This document shows positions 25,755-33,957 of a stretch of 50,937 nt of DNA, piece after piece. The notes below the pieces were generated by a model. That model did no database searches and was not told the DNA's origin. It saw nothing but the letters and a program-made list of their open reading frames with translations. The translations under genes were made by a program, and so were the position numbers. The stretch spans positions 88,706 through 139,642 of the forward strand of contig CAJXMG010000004.1 in NCBI GenBank assembly GCA_913056395.1, read 5' to 3'. Numbering within the stretch: the stretch's first letter is position 1; every line of letters starts with the position of its first letter. This stretch comes from an uncultured bacterium (GTDB lineage: Bacteria; Planctomycetota; UBA8108; UBA1146).

Positions 25755-26716
25755 TGAACCCGCAAAATCACCCCGATTCTCCGACAGAAGAAGTGGATCC
25801 CTACGCTTCGAAAATCAACAGTGCTGAGGCGTGCTGGAATCATTTCGAAGAGCAGGAGTCGAAAGTCTTGGAAGCCCTCACTTCATGCAGGCAATCTGCC
25901 TTGGAGGCTTCTCGCTGGTGGGCACAAGCACTGGGGGGGACCGGTCGAATCATCGGCTTGGGAGCCGGGACCAGTGGCCGCCTGATCCAATTGGAAATGG
26001 CGGAGTGGGGCCCCACTTTTTCCGTGGCAGAGGAGCGTCGTCGGGCGTTGATTGCCGGAGGGGTGGAAGCATTGACGCGTGCAGTGGAGGGCGCAGAAGA
26101 CGATGGCCCGGCAGGTCGTTCTGCCATTCAGGACTGCGAAGTGAATGAGTCTGATCTGGTCCTTGGAATCTCTGCCTCCGGAGCCGCGGCTTACGTCAGG
26201 GAAGGCCTGTTGGAAGCGGAGCACAGAGGCGCGCGGGTGATGCTGATGACGAGCAATCCGCAGAGTGACTGGTTCCCCACTGACCGGGGACTGCGGCTTC
26301 TTCTCGAGACCGGTTCCGAAACAGTGGCGGGGTCCACTCGCCTGGGTGCTGCCACTGCAACGCATCGCCTGCTTCACAGGATTTCGACGATGGGTGCAAT
26401 GCGACTAGGATGGATCTATCGGGGCAGAATGATCTGCATGCAGGTCACCAACGAGAAACTCGGTCGCCGGGCACAGGCGATCGTGTCTGACCTGACAAAC
26501 CTGTCAAAAGAGCGCTCTGCAGAGCTTATCTCACTGGCAGAACAGGACTTGCGACTCGCGATCGTGACCGGGTGGCTCTCAGGAAATCTGAATTACGCCC
26601 GGGAGGTCTTAAATGCTGCAAATGGCCATTTAGGGGTCATTGAAGACCACTTGGAGTGGATCAAGGGGGACTCCCGGACCCCTGAAGAACTTGCAGCCTC
26701 GCTGAGGAAGCCCTAA
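25751..26716 (+). CDS. murQ: N-acetylmuramic acid 6-phosphate etherase (MurQ)
   Basis: This 321-residue cytosolic SIS-domain enzyme cleaves the lactyl ether of MurNAc-6-phosphate to give GlcNAc-6-phosphate and D-lactate in peptidoglycan recycling. The sugar-phosphate loop GLGAGTSGRL is at 69-78. The two glutamate regions used in catalysis are kept, AEWGPTF (Glu85) and VEGAEDD (113-118), and ISASGAAAYV (140-149) and SETVAGSTRLGAATA match the family. Other parts are divergent, so substrate could differ slightly. I start it at ATG 25751, which overlaps the upstream TGA. A longer frame upstream reads through the neighbouring gene. No murK or anmK kinase is visible nearby, so the source of MurNAc-6-P is not explained here. 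Confidence 0.85.
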   Translation: MMNPQNHPDSPTEEVDPYASKINSAEACWNHFEEQESKVLEALTSCRQSALEASRWWAQALGGTGRIIGLGAGTSGRLIQLEMAEWGPTFSVAEERRRALIAGGVEALTRAVEGAEDDGPAGRSAIQDCEVNESDLVLGISASGAAAYVREGLLEAEHRGARVMLMTSNPQSDWFPTDRGLRLLLETGSETVAGSTRLGAATATHRLLHRISTMGAMRLGWIYRGRMICMQVTNEKLGRRAQAIVSDLTNLSKERSAELISLAEQDLRLAIVTGWLSGNLNYAREVLNAANGHLGVIEDHLEWIKGDSRTPEELAASLRKP

Positions 26717-26782
26717 TTTTCACAACTCGGGCAGATCTAGCCTCCGGCAATGTCCGTAGAAGATGAAGATGAGGTTTTGCTG

Positions 26783-27055
26783 ATGAACACCCAGACTCCC
26801 GACCATTCTCCCATCGAGAAATCCCAGATCGAGAAATCCCAGAACGAGAAATCCGAGAGTGCCCAGCCGGAAAACCCGCTGCGTCAAAATGTCATCGATC
26901 CCCTGATGGAGAACGCCCGTTCGATTTCAGGGCGCGCGGCAAGCGAGATTTCCCAGGGAGCAGAGTTGATTCGTGCGAAGGTGATCCAGTCCGCTGAGGA
27001 TCTGAAGAAAGCAACTTTCGCTGATCACGTATGCAATCCGCCGAAGATGCTCTAA
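26783..27055 (+). CDS. Small acidic/polar protein with tandem pentapeptides
   Basis: This 90-residue protein of unknown function has a polar N-terminal half with three IEKSQ-like pentapeptides (11-25), then an amphipathic, probably helical half (about 38-82: NVIDPLMENARSIS, AELIRAKVIQSAEDL). No signal peptide. I prefer ATG 26783, which has GAGG about 9 bases upstream, to an ATG at 26750 with no ribosome site. It is 66 bases downstream of murQ and converges with tatD. It could be a phasin-like or stress protein, but there is no specific evidence. Confidence 0.45.
   Translation: MNTQTPDHSPIEKSQIEKSQNEKSESAQPENPLRQNVIDPLMENARSISGRAASEISQGAELIRAKVIQSAEDLKKATFADHVCNPPKML
26813..26857 (+). repeat. 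Three 15-bp tandem copies in the small gene
   Basis: Copies at 26813-26827 and 26828-26842 are identical (ATCGAGAAATCCCAG). The third (26843-26857) differs at three bases. They encode IEKSQ, IEKSQ and NEKSE. Confidence 0.92.
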
Positions 27056-27088
27056 TCCACTGACGCTCTTATCCACCGAACAGGTGAA

Positions 27089-27886
27089 TCAAGAGCGGGG
27101 CAGTCGGAACAATCTGCGACAATTCTCTGTCGTTCCCTCGAGCAACTCCCGCAGGCCCTGTCCCCTGACTTTCCCCAAAGTCCCGGCGGTATGCAGGGCA
27201 AAAACGGGTTCGTTTCTTTTTCCACGTACCTGTTGAGGTGCCAAAAAGGGACTGTCTGTTTCCAGGAGTAAACGATCTGCCGGTACGATCTTTGCCGCTT
27301 CTCTGAGATCTTCTGCTTTGGGATAAGTCACGTTTCCTGCAAAACTGATGTACCAACCCAATTCCAGAGCTCGTCTGGCTTCCTCTACCGTGCCTCCAAA
27401 GCAGTGAAAGACTCCGATCAAATCGTTACCATCCTGTTCGATCACGTCGAGTGTGTCTGACCAGGCTTCGCGGCAATGAATCACCACAGGAAGATTGAGT
27501 TTGCGAGCCAACTTCAGTTGATCCCTGAAGGCACGATCCTGAACTTCAGGTGGCACGTCTTTCCAGTAGTAGTCGAGGCCGATCTCCCCGATGGCGACAA
27601 CGTGTTCCCTGTTTTCCTCGAAGAGGGTTTCAATACCGAGAAGGGTATCCCGGTATTCAGCTTCATCGAGCTGGGAGTGGGTCGGATGCAGGCCGATTGC
27701 GGCGTGACAGAACCCGGGGTTATCCGTCGCGAGTTGAACAACTTTCTGGCTGGTCTCGAGATCGATCCCGATGTTGATGATTCCGACAAATCCCGCTTCT
27801 TTCGCTCTGGAAATCACTTCGAGTCGATCTTCATCAAAGCGGTCGAAGTACAGATGAGCGTGGCTGTCGATAGCTGGAATCTTCAA
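27089..27886 (-). CDS. tatD: TatD-family metal-dependent DNase
   Basis: This 265-residue TIM-barrel metallo-hydrolase belongs to the TatD family (3'-5' DNase activity reported for homologues; quality control and repair). Seen are SHAHLYFDRFD (metal His pair at the start), AIGEIGLDYYW, VVIHCREAW, VFHCFGGT and LLLETDSPFLAP. I place the start at TTG 27886, whose bases overlap the TGA of the upstream amidohydrolase (TTGA), with GAGG 5 bases before. The ATG 25 codons upstream would overlap that gene by about 80 bases and add a basic tail untypical of TatD. It is the second gene of a two-gene unit. Confidence 0.88.
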   Translation of the reverse strand: MKIPAIDSHAHLYFDRFDEDRLEVISRAKEAGFVGIINIGIDLETSQKVVQLATDNPGFCHAAIGLHPTHSQLDEAEYRDTLLGIETLFEENREHVVAIGEIGLDYYWKDVPPEVQDRAFRDQLKLARKLNLPVVIHCREAWSDTLDVIEQDGNDLIGVFHCFGGTVEEARRALELGWYISFAGNVTYPKAEDLREAAKIVPADRLLLETDSPFLAPQQVRGKRNEPVFALHTAGTLGKVRGQGLRELLEGTTENCRRLFRLPRS

Positions 27887-29145
27887 CGGTCCTCTTCTCT
27901 GCCAGGGGCGAAACTGGAGTCCGGGGCACTGGAGTTGATCACTCTTCCGTCGATCCAGCATGCTTGTACTGAGCCGTCGAGAGCTGCTTCAAGGGGTGAT
28001 GTATTGGCCTCGCTGTGGCTCGGTATGGAAACCGCTACCAGATCGGCAGGGTCTCCTGGTTGCAGACGACCACTTCCCAAGAGTGAACCGTGGCCGTTCC
28101 TGGCGAGCCATGATCGGGGGTGAATTGTGACCATGCGCCACAAGTCTGCCGCAGGAATCTGGGGCGCGGCTTTTCGTGCACTTTTCATCTCTTCCAGCAT
28201 GGACAGATGCCCCGCGGACAAGCGACCGTCAGTTCCGAGTAACACTTCCACACCCATTTCGAGGGCCTCCGGTGCGGGGTGGGCAGGGCGGAGGAAATAG
28301 GCGTGGGATGATGGACACCAGACCATTGCCATATTGCTCGCAGCGATTTGCCGGAACTCATCTTTGGTGCAGTGATTGCCGTGGATGATCAGCCCGGAAG
28401 AAGAGAGAGCTCCTTTGGAATCGAGATCGTCGATCCAACTTGAACCGAGTTTCCAATCGGTGGGATCTGCACCGAATCTTTTGAGGAACTCTGCTCCGGG
28501 ACCCGTCCCTTCTGTCAGCAATTCCTGCTCCCACTCTGCTTCTGCGACATGGGTCGCCCAGAGCCTATTATTGCCTGTGCAACTTTCCAGAAGGTTTGCC
28601 ATCACATGGGGGTGAACCGTGTAGGGCGAATGGGGGGAGATTGCCCGAAGTTCCCTGGAGGGATCAGAAGTTTCACCCACAAAATCGTCGATGATTTCCG
28701 CGGGGGTTTTGTCAGCAGAAAACCCTGCTTCCAGTGAGATCACTTCCCGGAAGAGAACCCGTTTGAGGTCGGAATCCTGAAGTGCATCACAGGAGTGACC
28801 CCGGGGATCGATATCAAAGACTGCAGTGGTGCCGTTGCTCAGGGATTCTTCGATTCCTGTGACCGCTGCTTCGACCAATCCCCTGTCACCGAGCTCCTTG
28901 CGGGCTTCGACGACCCCTTTCAGCCAATCCTCAAAACTGCCGGGAATCGTGTCGGAATCCCGTTCCAGGCTCAGGTCGAGATGGACATGTGAGTTCACCA
29001 GTCCACTGCTCAGGATCACCGCTCCCAGATCGATGTCACTCTCCCCGGGAGGAAGGATCTCGACGATTCTTCCATTCTCGATCACCAATCTTCCCGGAGA
29101 GGGATTCTCTTCACCGGTGAACAGGTAATCAGCTGCGATTCGCAT
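27883..29145 (-). CDS. Amidohydrolase-superfamily deaminase, candidate aminodeoxyfutalosine deaminase
   Basis: This 420-residue protein has the composite layout of the ATZ/SAH-deaminase group: an N-terminal small beta domain, a TIM barrel and a C-terminal beta return. Metal and substrate motifs: SGLVNSHVHLD (53-57 region), ISPHSPYTVHP, THVAEAEWEQE, GLIIHGNHC and LLGTDGRLSAGHLSMLEEM. Relatives hydrolyse amino groups of purine nucleosides, and one branch deaminates 6-amino-6-deoxyfutalosine in menaquinone synthesis. I favour that reading because menG, ubiX and mqnP lie 3.3 kb away, though on a separate operon. S-adenosylhomocysteine or guanine-type deamination is possible. The ATG has a weak ribosome site. 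The stop overlaps the TTG of tatD. Confidence 0.7.
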   Translation of the reverse strand: MRIAADYLFTGEENPSPGRLVIENGRIVEILPPGESDIDLGAVILSSGLVNSHVHLDLSLERDSDTIPGSFEDWLKGVVEARKELGDRGLVEAAVTGIEESLSNGTTAVFDIDPRGHSCDALQDSDLKRVLFREVISLEAGFSADKTPAEIIDDFVGETSDPSRELRAISPHSPYTVHPHVMANLLESCTGNNRLWATHVAEAEWEQELLTEGTGPGAEFLKRFGADPTDWKLGSSWIDDLDSKGALSSSGLIIHGNHCTKDEFRQIAASNMAMVWCPSSHAYFLRPAHPAPEALEMGVEVLLGTDGRLSAGHLSMLEEMKSARKAAPQIPAADLWRMVTIHPRSWLARNGHGSLLGSGRLQPGDPADLVAVSIPSHSEANTSPLEAALDGSVQACWIDGRVINSSAPDSSFAPGREEDR

Positions 29146-29299
29146 CGGTTATGTGGCCCTCTTCATGAATCCAGAGTGGGAGTCTGCTACAATGTAATTC
29201 CGTCAAGTCGTCAGAACTGACTTCACGGGAATCTTCTCGACTGAACAACCGTTTTCAGTCTGGGGGATCAGAGTCGCCGCGACCAGCCTTCAGGAGTGT

Positions 29300-29692
29300 A
29301 TGTTGACAGATCATTGCCGGATTTCGACCGCAAAGGGTTCTCCAGCTTCGTCCTTCGAAGTTGGTGGGCGAAGTTCGGGAGTCGGCTTGATTCTGTGGAT
29401 ATCGTTGATTCTCTGTGTCGGGTGTTCCGGTACTTCCCCAAAAAGGGATGCAGGAAACTCGCAGGGATCCGTGATTCCCCTGCAGCCCCGAACCACCACG
29501 GTGACCAGCCTAAGGGGAGAGACTCTGGATGATGTTGCCCACCGGACCGGATTTTCCATCTCGGTTTTGGAAGGGCTCAATCCTTCACTGGTTGACGTTC
29601 GGTTGTCCACGGGGATTGAAGTGCGCTGCCCTGTGGGCCAGCCAGGAATTCGCAGGGTCGAGCAACGGTCTTCGAAAGGGGCAAGAGATTGA
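29300..29692 (+). CDS. LysM-domain lipoprotein
   Basis: This is a 130-residue exported protein. A hydrophobic core (about 28-41) ends in LILCVGC, a plausible lipobox with the modified Cys at 42. After a short linker, residues 68-112 form a LysM-like unit (TVTSLRGETLDDVAHRTG, ISVLEGLNPSL, LSTGIEVRCPV) that should bind peptidoglycan or glycan strands. CAGGAG lies 5 bases upstream of the ATG. Its TGA overlaps the TTG start of the HD hydrolase gene (TTGA). Function beyond anchoring is unknown. Confidence 0.78.
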   Translation: MLTDHCRISTAKGSPASSFEVGGRSSGVGLILWISLILCVGCSGTSPKRDAGNSQGSVIPLQPRTTTVTSLRGETLDDVAHRTGFSISVLEGLNPSLVDVRLSTGIEVRCPVGQPGIRRVEQRSSKGARD

Positions 29693-30882
29693 ATGAGGAA
29701 AGTGCGGCGAGAGCTTCAGGCAGAATCAGGTCTGAGGAGCTGGAAAAGAGCCTGCTTGCACCCTACGCCATGTTCAGCAGTGACAGCAGGGGACGTCAGC
29801 ACCCTGAGGAAGCAGACGAGTACCGAACGATCTATCAGCACGACAGGGATCGCGTTGTTCACTGCACGGCATTCCGTCGACTTGAATACAAGACTCAGGT
29901 CTTTGCCAATCATCAGGGAGATCATTACCGAACCCGTCTGACTCATACTCTGGAAGTCGCTCAGGTATCGAGAGCTGTCGCCCGTCGACTCGGTCTCAAT
30001 GAGGATCTGGTCGAGACCATCGCTCTCGTTCACGATGTCGGCCACCCGCCCTTTGGGCATGCAGGCGAACGGGAGCTGGCCCTCTTGATGTCGAATCATG
30101 GGGGCTTCAATCACAATCGGCATGCACTGAGGGTGGTCGACCTGCTCGAGTCCAGATACCCCGCTTTCCCAGGGCTCAATCTCTCCTGGGAAGTGCGCGA
30201 ATCCATCGTCAAGCACTACGGACGATTTGACGAACCTGAATTGGATCAATTCCTGCCCGGTGAGCCACCCACATTGGAAGCACAGTTGGCGGATATCGGT
30301 GACTCTCTCGCTTATGACAGTCACGATCTGGATGACGGTCTGCGATCAGGAGTGCTGGATCTCCGGGAGTTGTCGGAGATCGATCTCTTTCGTCGGGCGA
30401 TGGAGCGGGTCAACGAAGCTTATGGTGCTGGTATCTCCAGTCGTGCACTGATCGCCCGTTGTGTCTCAGCGGTGATTTCCCAGCAGGTCAATGATCTGGT
30501 TCAGACCAGTCGTGCCCGTCTGCAACAGCATGCCGTTGGCAATGTGGAAGCGGTTCGCAAGCATGACGGCAATCTGATCGGTTTCTCGCCGGCGATGGCC
30601 GCAGACAAGGCTCAACTACAGGGCTTTCTGCAGGAGAAACTCTACCGGGATCCCTTTTGTGTACGGATGTCCCAGAAGGGTCGCCGAATGGTGGCAGCAC
30701 TTTTTGAAGAGTTTGTCCGCGAACCTGCCCAGTTGCCACCGGAGCACTTGGCTCGTTGTGCAGAGTTGGGTCGTGAACGTGCCGTCTGCGATTACATCGC
30801 TGGCATGACCGATCGCTATTGTGCCAAAGAGTATGAACGCCTGTTCCTTCCGAACAGCAGTGACCCTGGGAGAATGTCCTGA
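29689..30882 (+). CDS. Deoxyguanosinetriphosphate triphosphohydrolase-like HD protein
   Basis: This 397-residue cytosolic HD-domain hydrolase is of the dGTPase-like family, which removes triphosphate from dNTPs. Metal ligands and signatures: RLEYKTQVF, RTRLTHTLEVAQ (His86), LVHDVGHPPFGHAGE (His115-Asp116) and GGFNHNRHALR, then IADIGDSLAYDSHD-like motif (here LADIGDSLAYDSHD). The start is TTG 29689, overlapping the TGA of the LysM gene. No ATG closer to the domain is needed since residues 1-20 fit the usual polar tail. It ends with TGATG, sharing one base with ispD. Substrate specificity within dNTPs is not evident. Confidence 0.9.
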   Translation: MNEESAARASGRIRSEELEKSLLAPYAMFSSDSRGRQHPEEADEYRTIYQHDRDRVVHCTAFRRLEYKTQVFANHQGDHYRTRLTHTLEVAQVSRAVARRLGLNEDLVETIALVHDVGHPPFGHAGERELALLMSNHGGFNHNRHALRVVDLLESRYPAFPGLNLSWEVRESIVKHYGRFDEPELDQFLPGEPPTLEAQLADIGDSLAYDSHDLDDGLRSGVLDLRELSEIDLFRRAMERVNEAYGAGISSRALIARCVSAVISQQVNDLVQTSRARLQQHAVGNVEAVRKHDGNLIGFSPAMAADKAQLQGFLQEKLYRDPFCVRMSQKGRRMVAALFEEFVREPAQLPPEHLARCAELGRERAVCDYIAGMTDRYCAKEYERLFLPNSSDPGRMS

Positions 30883-31574
30883 TGAGATATTGGGCAGTGG
30901 TGGTTGCGGCAGGGGATGGATCGCGACTGGGAAAAAAAATGAGAAAGGCTGCGGTGGAGATTAGTGGGAAACCGCTGGTTTCCCATTCCGTTGCTGCAGT
31001 GAGTCAGCATCCCGCCTGTGCTGGGGGGGCTTTGGTGGTCCACAATGATGACCTTCAAGTTGCGAAAGAATGGCTAAGTGTAGGGCTTGATAAAAATATC
31101 CCATTTGAAGTTGTCGCAGGTGGAGCGACGAGACGAGAAAGTGTTTTGAACGGAGTGAATTCCCTTGTGAAGAGATGCGAGAAGGATGATTTGGTGGCCA
31201 TTCATGATGGTGCACGACCACTCCTGCATTCTCAGGATCTAAATAGTGTATTGGAAGTGGCACACGAATCTGGTGCCGCCCTTCTTGCGGAAGCGGTCAC
31301 GGATACGCTTCATCGAGGTGATAGCCACGCTTCCTGGGATGGCTTCGTCGATCGCGACCAATTGTGGCGGGCTCAGACTCCACAAATCTTTAAATATTCA
31401 AGTTTGTCGGCTGCTCTGTGCCGGAAAAATGTGGGTCAGACGGACGAAGTTGAGTGTGTCGTGGCAGGAGGGCAGTCAGTCCAGTTTGTTCAGGCTGGGC
31501 ATTTGAACCTGAAAATCACAACCCCTGCAGATCTTCATTTGGCCCAGTTGCTTCTGGAATCTCGTCGATTTTGA
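30882..31574 (+). CDS. ispD: 2-C-methyl-D-erythritol 4-phosphate cytidylyltransferase
   Basis: This 230-residue cytosolic enzyme couples MEP with CTP to CDP-ME, the third step of the MEP isoprenoid pathway. Seen are the nucleotide loop VVAAGDGSRLGKKMRKA, the GGATRRESVLNGV region, AIHDGARPLL and QTPQIF. Codons 50-110 look AT-richer and less GC-biased at third positions than neighbours, a mild oddity. The ATG overlaps the upstream TGA by one base. The 245 bases to the following porin gene hold no gene. IspF lies 1.85 kb downstream. Confidence 0.93.
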   Translation: MRYWAVVVAAGDGSRLGKKMRKAAVEISGKPLVSHSVAAVSQHPACAGGALVVHNDDLQVAKEWLSVGLDKNIPFEVVAGGATRRESVLNGVNSLVKRCEKDDLVAIHDGARPLLHSQDLNSVLEVAHESGAALLAEAVTDTLHRGDSHASWDGFVDRDQLWRAQTPQIFKYSSLSAALCRKNVGQTDEVECVVAGGQSVQFVQAGHLNLKITTPADLHLAQLLLESRRF

Positions 31575-31819
31575 GGGAGAGCTTCCGCTGCCGTGGAGAA
31601 TTTGGGGAGCAATGAATTGAATCAGGTGTGTTCTTCTCCTTGACCTTTAGGCCCATTTTGCTCAGACTTCCTACTGTTGCGGTTGCGCAACCGGAGATTT
31701 TCGAGTTTCGAAAGCTCCTGTTCAGGCAAAGGGTGACAAGATTTTCGCCCATGTCGTTCAAAAACAGCTGGGATTTCCGTTGGGGTTTCTCGGCATTTGC
31801 GGGGAAGGGGAATGACCCC

Positions 31820-33232
31820 ATGTTGAATCTTCTCAAGAGGACTCCTGCCATTCTGGGAGCTCTGATTGCTACTGCCTGTGGAGCTTTGATCTTCACCTCT
31901 TCTGTCGACGCACAGACCTCAATCGGGGGTGACGTTAAGCCTAAGCGCGCTCTTCGCCTGACGATCAGCGGTGACCTCTCACTGAGCTTCGTTGATCGCA
32001 GTTCCAGTTTTGCGGATGCTGCTCTCGGTGACGGTAATGGCGGTGCAGCCGCTCCTCTTGCCAGCTCATGGGATCCTTCTGTCAGGGAAGGATTCTTCTT
32101 TGATCCGATTTTCCACCTTGATCTTGAGGCAGAAGTATCGGAAGGCGTGGACGCAAGTATCCGTATGGGCACTCCATTCGACGCTCAGGAAAATCTTCGC
32201 AACGGTCAACCTCCGCTGGGAATTCAGGAAGCGAAGATCAGTTGGGAAGGGGCAATGTACCCTGATCTGGATCTCGATCTGGGTGTCGTCCGATACACTT
32301 TGGACCTCGCTGGTAATGGAAACCCGATGTTCCTTAGCCTCGGAAACTCCGAAAGTGCATTCGACAATCCCGGTGCTGGAGTTCTCGATTCCGGCATGCC
32401 CCAGTCCAGTTCTGCGGGTCGGGTCGATGCCCTGAATCCTGCCGGCGCAGTGGGCTACTACGATCTGGGGGAGAACTCCATCGACGTTCTCATGTTCGAC
32501 CTCTCCTCCCTTAACGACGAGTCCCTGTTTGGCTTCGTCTACAACATGCCGCTGAATACCGGTGACTACGAGGGCAGCATGTCCTTCACATGGATCAATG
32601 CCAAGAATGACGGTGGGTCTGACCTTTTCACTCTGGGCGGTGGCGCTCAGGTTTCGGGTGCGGACGGCCTCAAGTTTTACGGTGAGATGTACATCCAGAA
32701 TGGTGACTACGGATCCGGAACCGGATCGGGAACCATCGATCAGGATGCCCACGCTTTCCTTGCCGGGGTTCGCTACGATCTTCCGGACATGGATGAAGAA
32801 GCTGCTCCGTGGATCGACGTTTCATTCTGGGACTACTCCGGTGATAGTGATTCCACTGATAACTCCAACGGAAACTTCGTTTCCTACGAGTTCAATAATG
32901 ACACGATCATTCTTGAAGATTCCTACTACGGTCTCGACGTGGATACCAACTACCGTGCGTTCAAGGTCAAGGGCGGCATGAACCTTTCCCCAGAGTGGTC
33001 GATCCAGGGCACTTTCGCTTATGCGACTCTGAACTCGAATGCCGGTGGAAATGCCTCGAACCCGTCCAACAACAGCAAGAAGCTGGGTGACGAGTTCGAT
33101 GTCCGTGCCACTTACCGTGCGACCGACTTCTTAACCTTCCACATCAATGCCGGAACCTTGCAAAATGCAAAGGCCCTCGGTGTGGGTTCTGGAGTTGAAG
33201 TGATCTCTTTGACCTCAGAAGTTCGCTTCTAG
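31820..33232 (+). CDS. Predicted outer-membrane beta-barrel (porin-like) protein
   Basis: This is a 470-residue exported protein. A signal peptide (1-32; hydrophobic core, cleavage after VDA) is followed by alternating aromatic and polar strands typical of barrels, with many Tyr/Trp/Phe-Gly turns and a terminal RF preceded by a strand-like VISLTSEV, the aromatic end used by the barrel assembly machinery. Asn/Ser/Gly-rich loops (about 350-400) suggest long extracellular loops. No known porin signature was recognised, so substrate and oligomer state are open. I start at ATG 31820, which gives a clean signal peptide. A frame upstream to 31628 would add a non-signal basic tail. It has its own terminator. 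Confidence 0.7.
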   Translation: MLNLLKRTPAILGALIATACGALIFTSSVDAQTSIGGDVKPKRALRLTISGDLSLSFVDRSSSFADAALGDGNGGAAAPLASSWDPSVREGFFFDPIFHLDLEAEVSEGVDASIRMGTPFDAQENLRNGQPPLGIQEAKISWEGAMYPDLDLDLGVVRYTLDLAGNGNPMFLSLGNSESAFDNPGAGVLDSGMPQSSSAGRVDALNPAGAVGYYDLGENSIDVLMFDLSSLNDESLFGFVYNMPLNTGDYEGSMSFTWINAKNDGGSDLFTLGGGAQVSGADGLKFYGEMYIQNGDYGSGTGSGTIDQDAHAFLAGVRYDLPDMDEEAAPWIDVSFWDYSGDSDSTDNSNGNFVSYEFNNDTIILEDSYYGLDVDTNYRAFKVKGGMNLSPEWSIQGTFAYATLNSNAGGNASNPSNNSKKLGDEFDVRATYRATDFLTFHINAGTLQNAKALGVGSGVEVISLTSEVRF

Positions 33233-33257
33233 GTTTTGGAAGATTGATTTGATATTT

Positions 33258-33295
33258 AGCCCTCCGGGGGATCCCCCCGGAGGGCTTTCTTTTTT
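33258..33295 (+). terminator. Intrinsic terminator of the porin-like gene
   Basis: A perfect 13-bp stem (33258-33270 with 33274-33286) and a 3-base loop lead into TTTCTTTTTTT-like sequence (33286-33295). It starts 25 bases after the stop codon of the barrel protein. Confidence 0.94.
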
Positions 33296-33426
33296 ATTCG
33301 CCATTGGAAAATCCAAGCACTTCCCCTTTCAGACGGTCCACTGGACAACTCGCACGCTTATGATTCAGGGTCTACAATCTGCTCCAGCAAAGCGGAGTTC
33401 CTCCAAAGATCTTCAAATGGAGAATC

Positions 33427-33957
33427 ATGACAGAGATAGTTCCATCCTCGTCCGGACAACCCGCAGGCTTGAGCCAACGATACGGAATTGGCACCGACAG
33501 GCATCGATTGGAACCCGGAGAGGGGCTGATCCTTGCGGGGGTTCAGATTCCCTGCGACTTGCGGGCTGTCGCACACTCGGATGGAGATGCCGTCTTTCAT
33601 GCGGTGGCAGATGCCATCCTCGGAGCAGCGGGTGGCACTGATATCGGCGATCTGTTTGCAGACGACGATCCTCAGTGGAAGGATCTCGATTCCTCCATCA
33701 TCGTGGAGCGGGCATGCCAATGGTCTGCTGCACAGGGGTGGAAACCGGTTCAGGTGGATGTGGTCATTCATCTCGAGCGACCCAAATTGGCGGAGCATCG
33801 GGAAACGATGAAAGCATCTCTGGCTCGACAGCTTTCGATCCCCGTGGATTGTGTCGGGCTCAAGGCGAAGACCGGTGAAAGTCTGGGGCCAGTCGGAGAA
33901 GGCCGGGCCATCGACACGATGGCCGTTGTTCAATTGCAAAGAGCGGGAGAAAAATGA
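33427..33957 (+). CDS. ispF: 2-C-methyl-D-erythritol 2,4-cyclodiphosphate synthase
   Basis: This 176-residue cytosolic trimeric zinc enzyme turns CDP-ME2P into MEcPP in the MEP pathway. Metal residues: Asp24 and His26 in GTDRHRL and His58 in HSDGDAVFHAV. The strands GDLFADDD-like (here TDIGDLFADDD) and VKAKTxExLGxxGxGxA-type end (LKAKTGESLGPVGEGRA) fit. The N-terminal 18 residues are a short extension. Its TGA overlaps the ATG of cysS (ATGA). Between ispD and ispF only the barrel gene intervenes, so the two are not directly co-transcribed past the terminator. Confidence 0.94.
   Translation: MTEIVPSSSGQPAGLSQRYGIGTDRHRLEPGEGLILAGVQIPCDLRAVAHSDGDAVFHAVADAILGAAGGTDIGDLFADDDPQWKDLDSSIIVERACQWSAAQGWKPVQVDVVIHLERPKLAEHRETMKASLARQLSIPVDCVGLKAKTGESLGPVGEGRAIDTMAVVQLQRAGEK

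Noticed and set aside
27064-27097. CGCTCTT/AAGAGCG inverted repeat between the small gene and tatD
   Set aside because: A 7-bp stem with a large interrupted loop and no T run on either side. Too weak for a bidirectional terminator call.
31628-31819. Longer start for the barrel protein
   Set aside because: The extra 64 residues are basic and contain no signal peptide. The ATG at 31820 opens a clear one.
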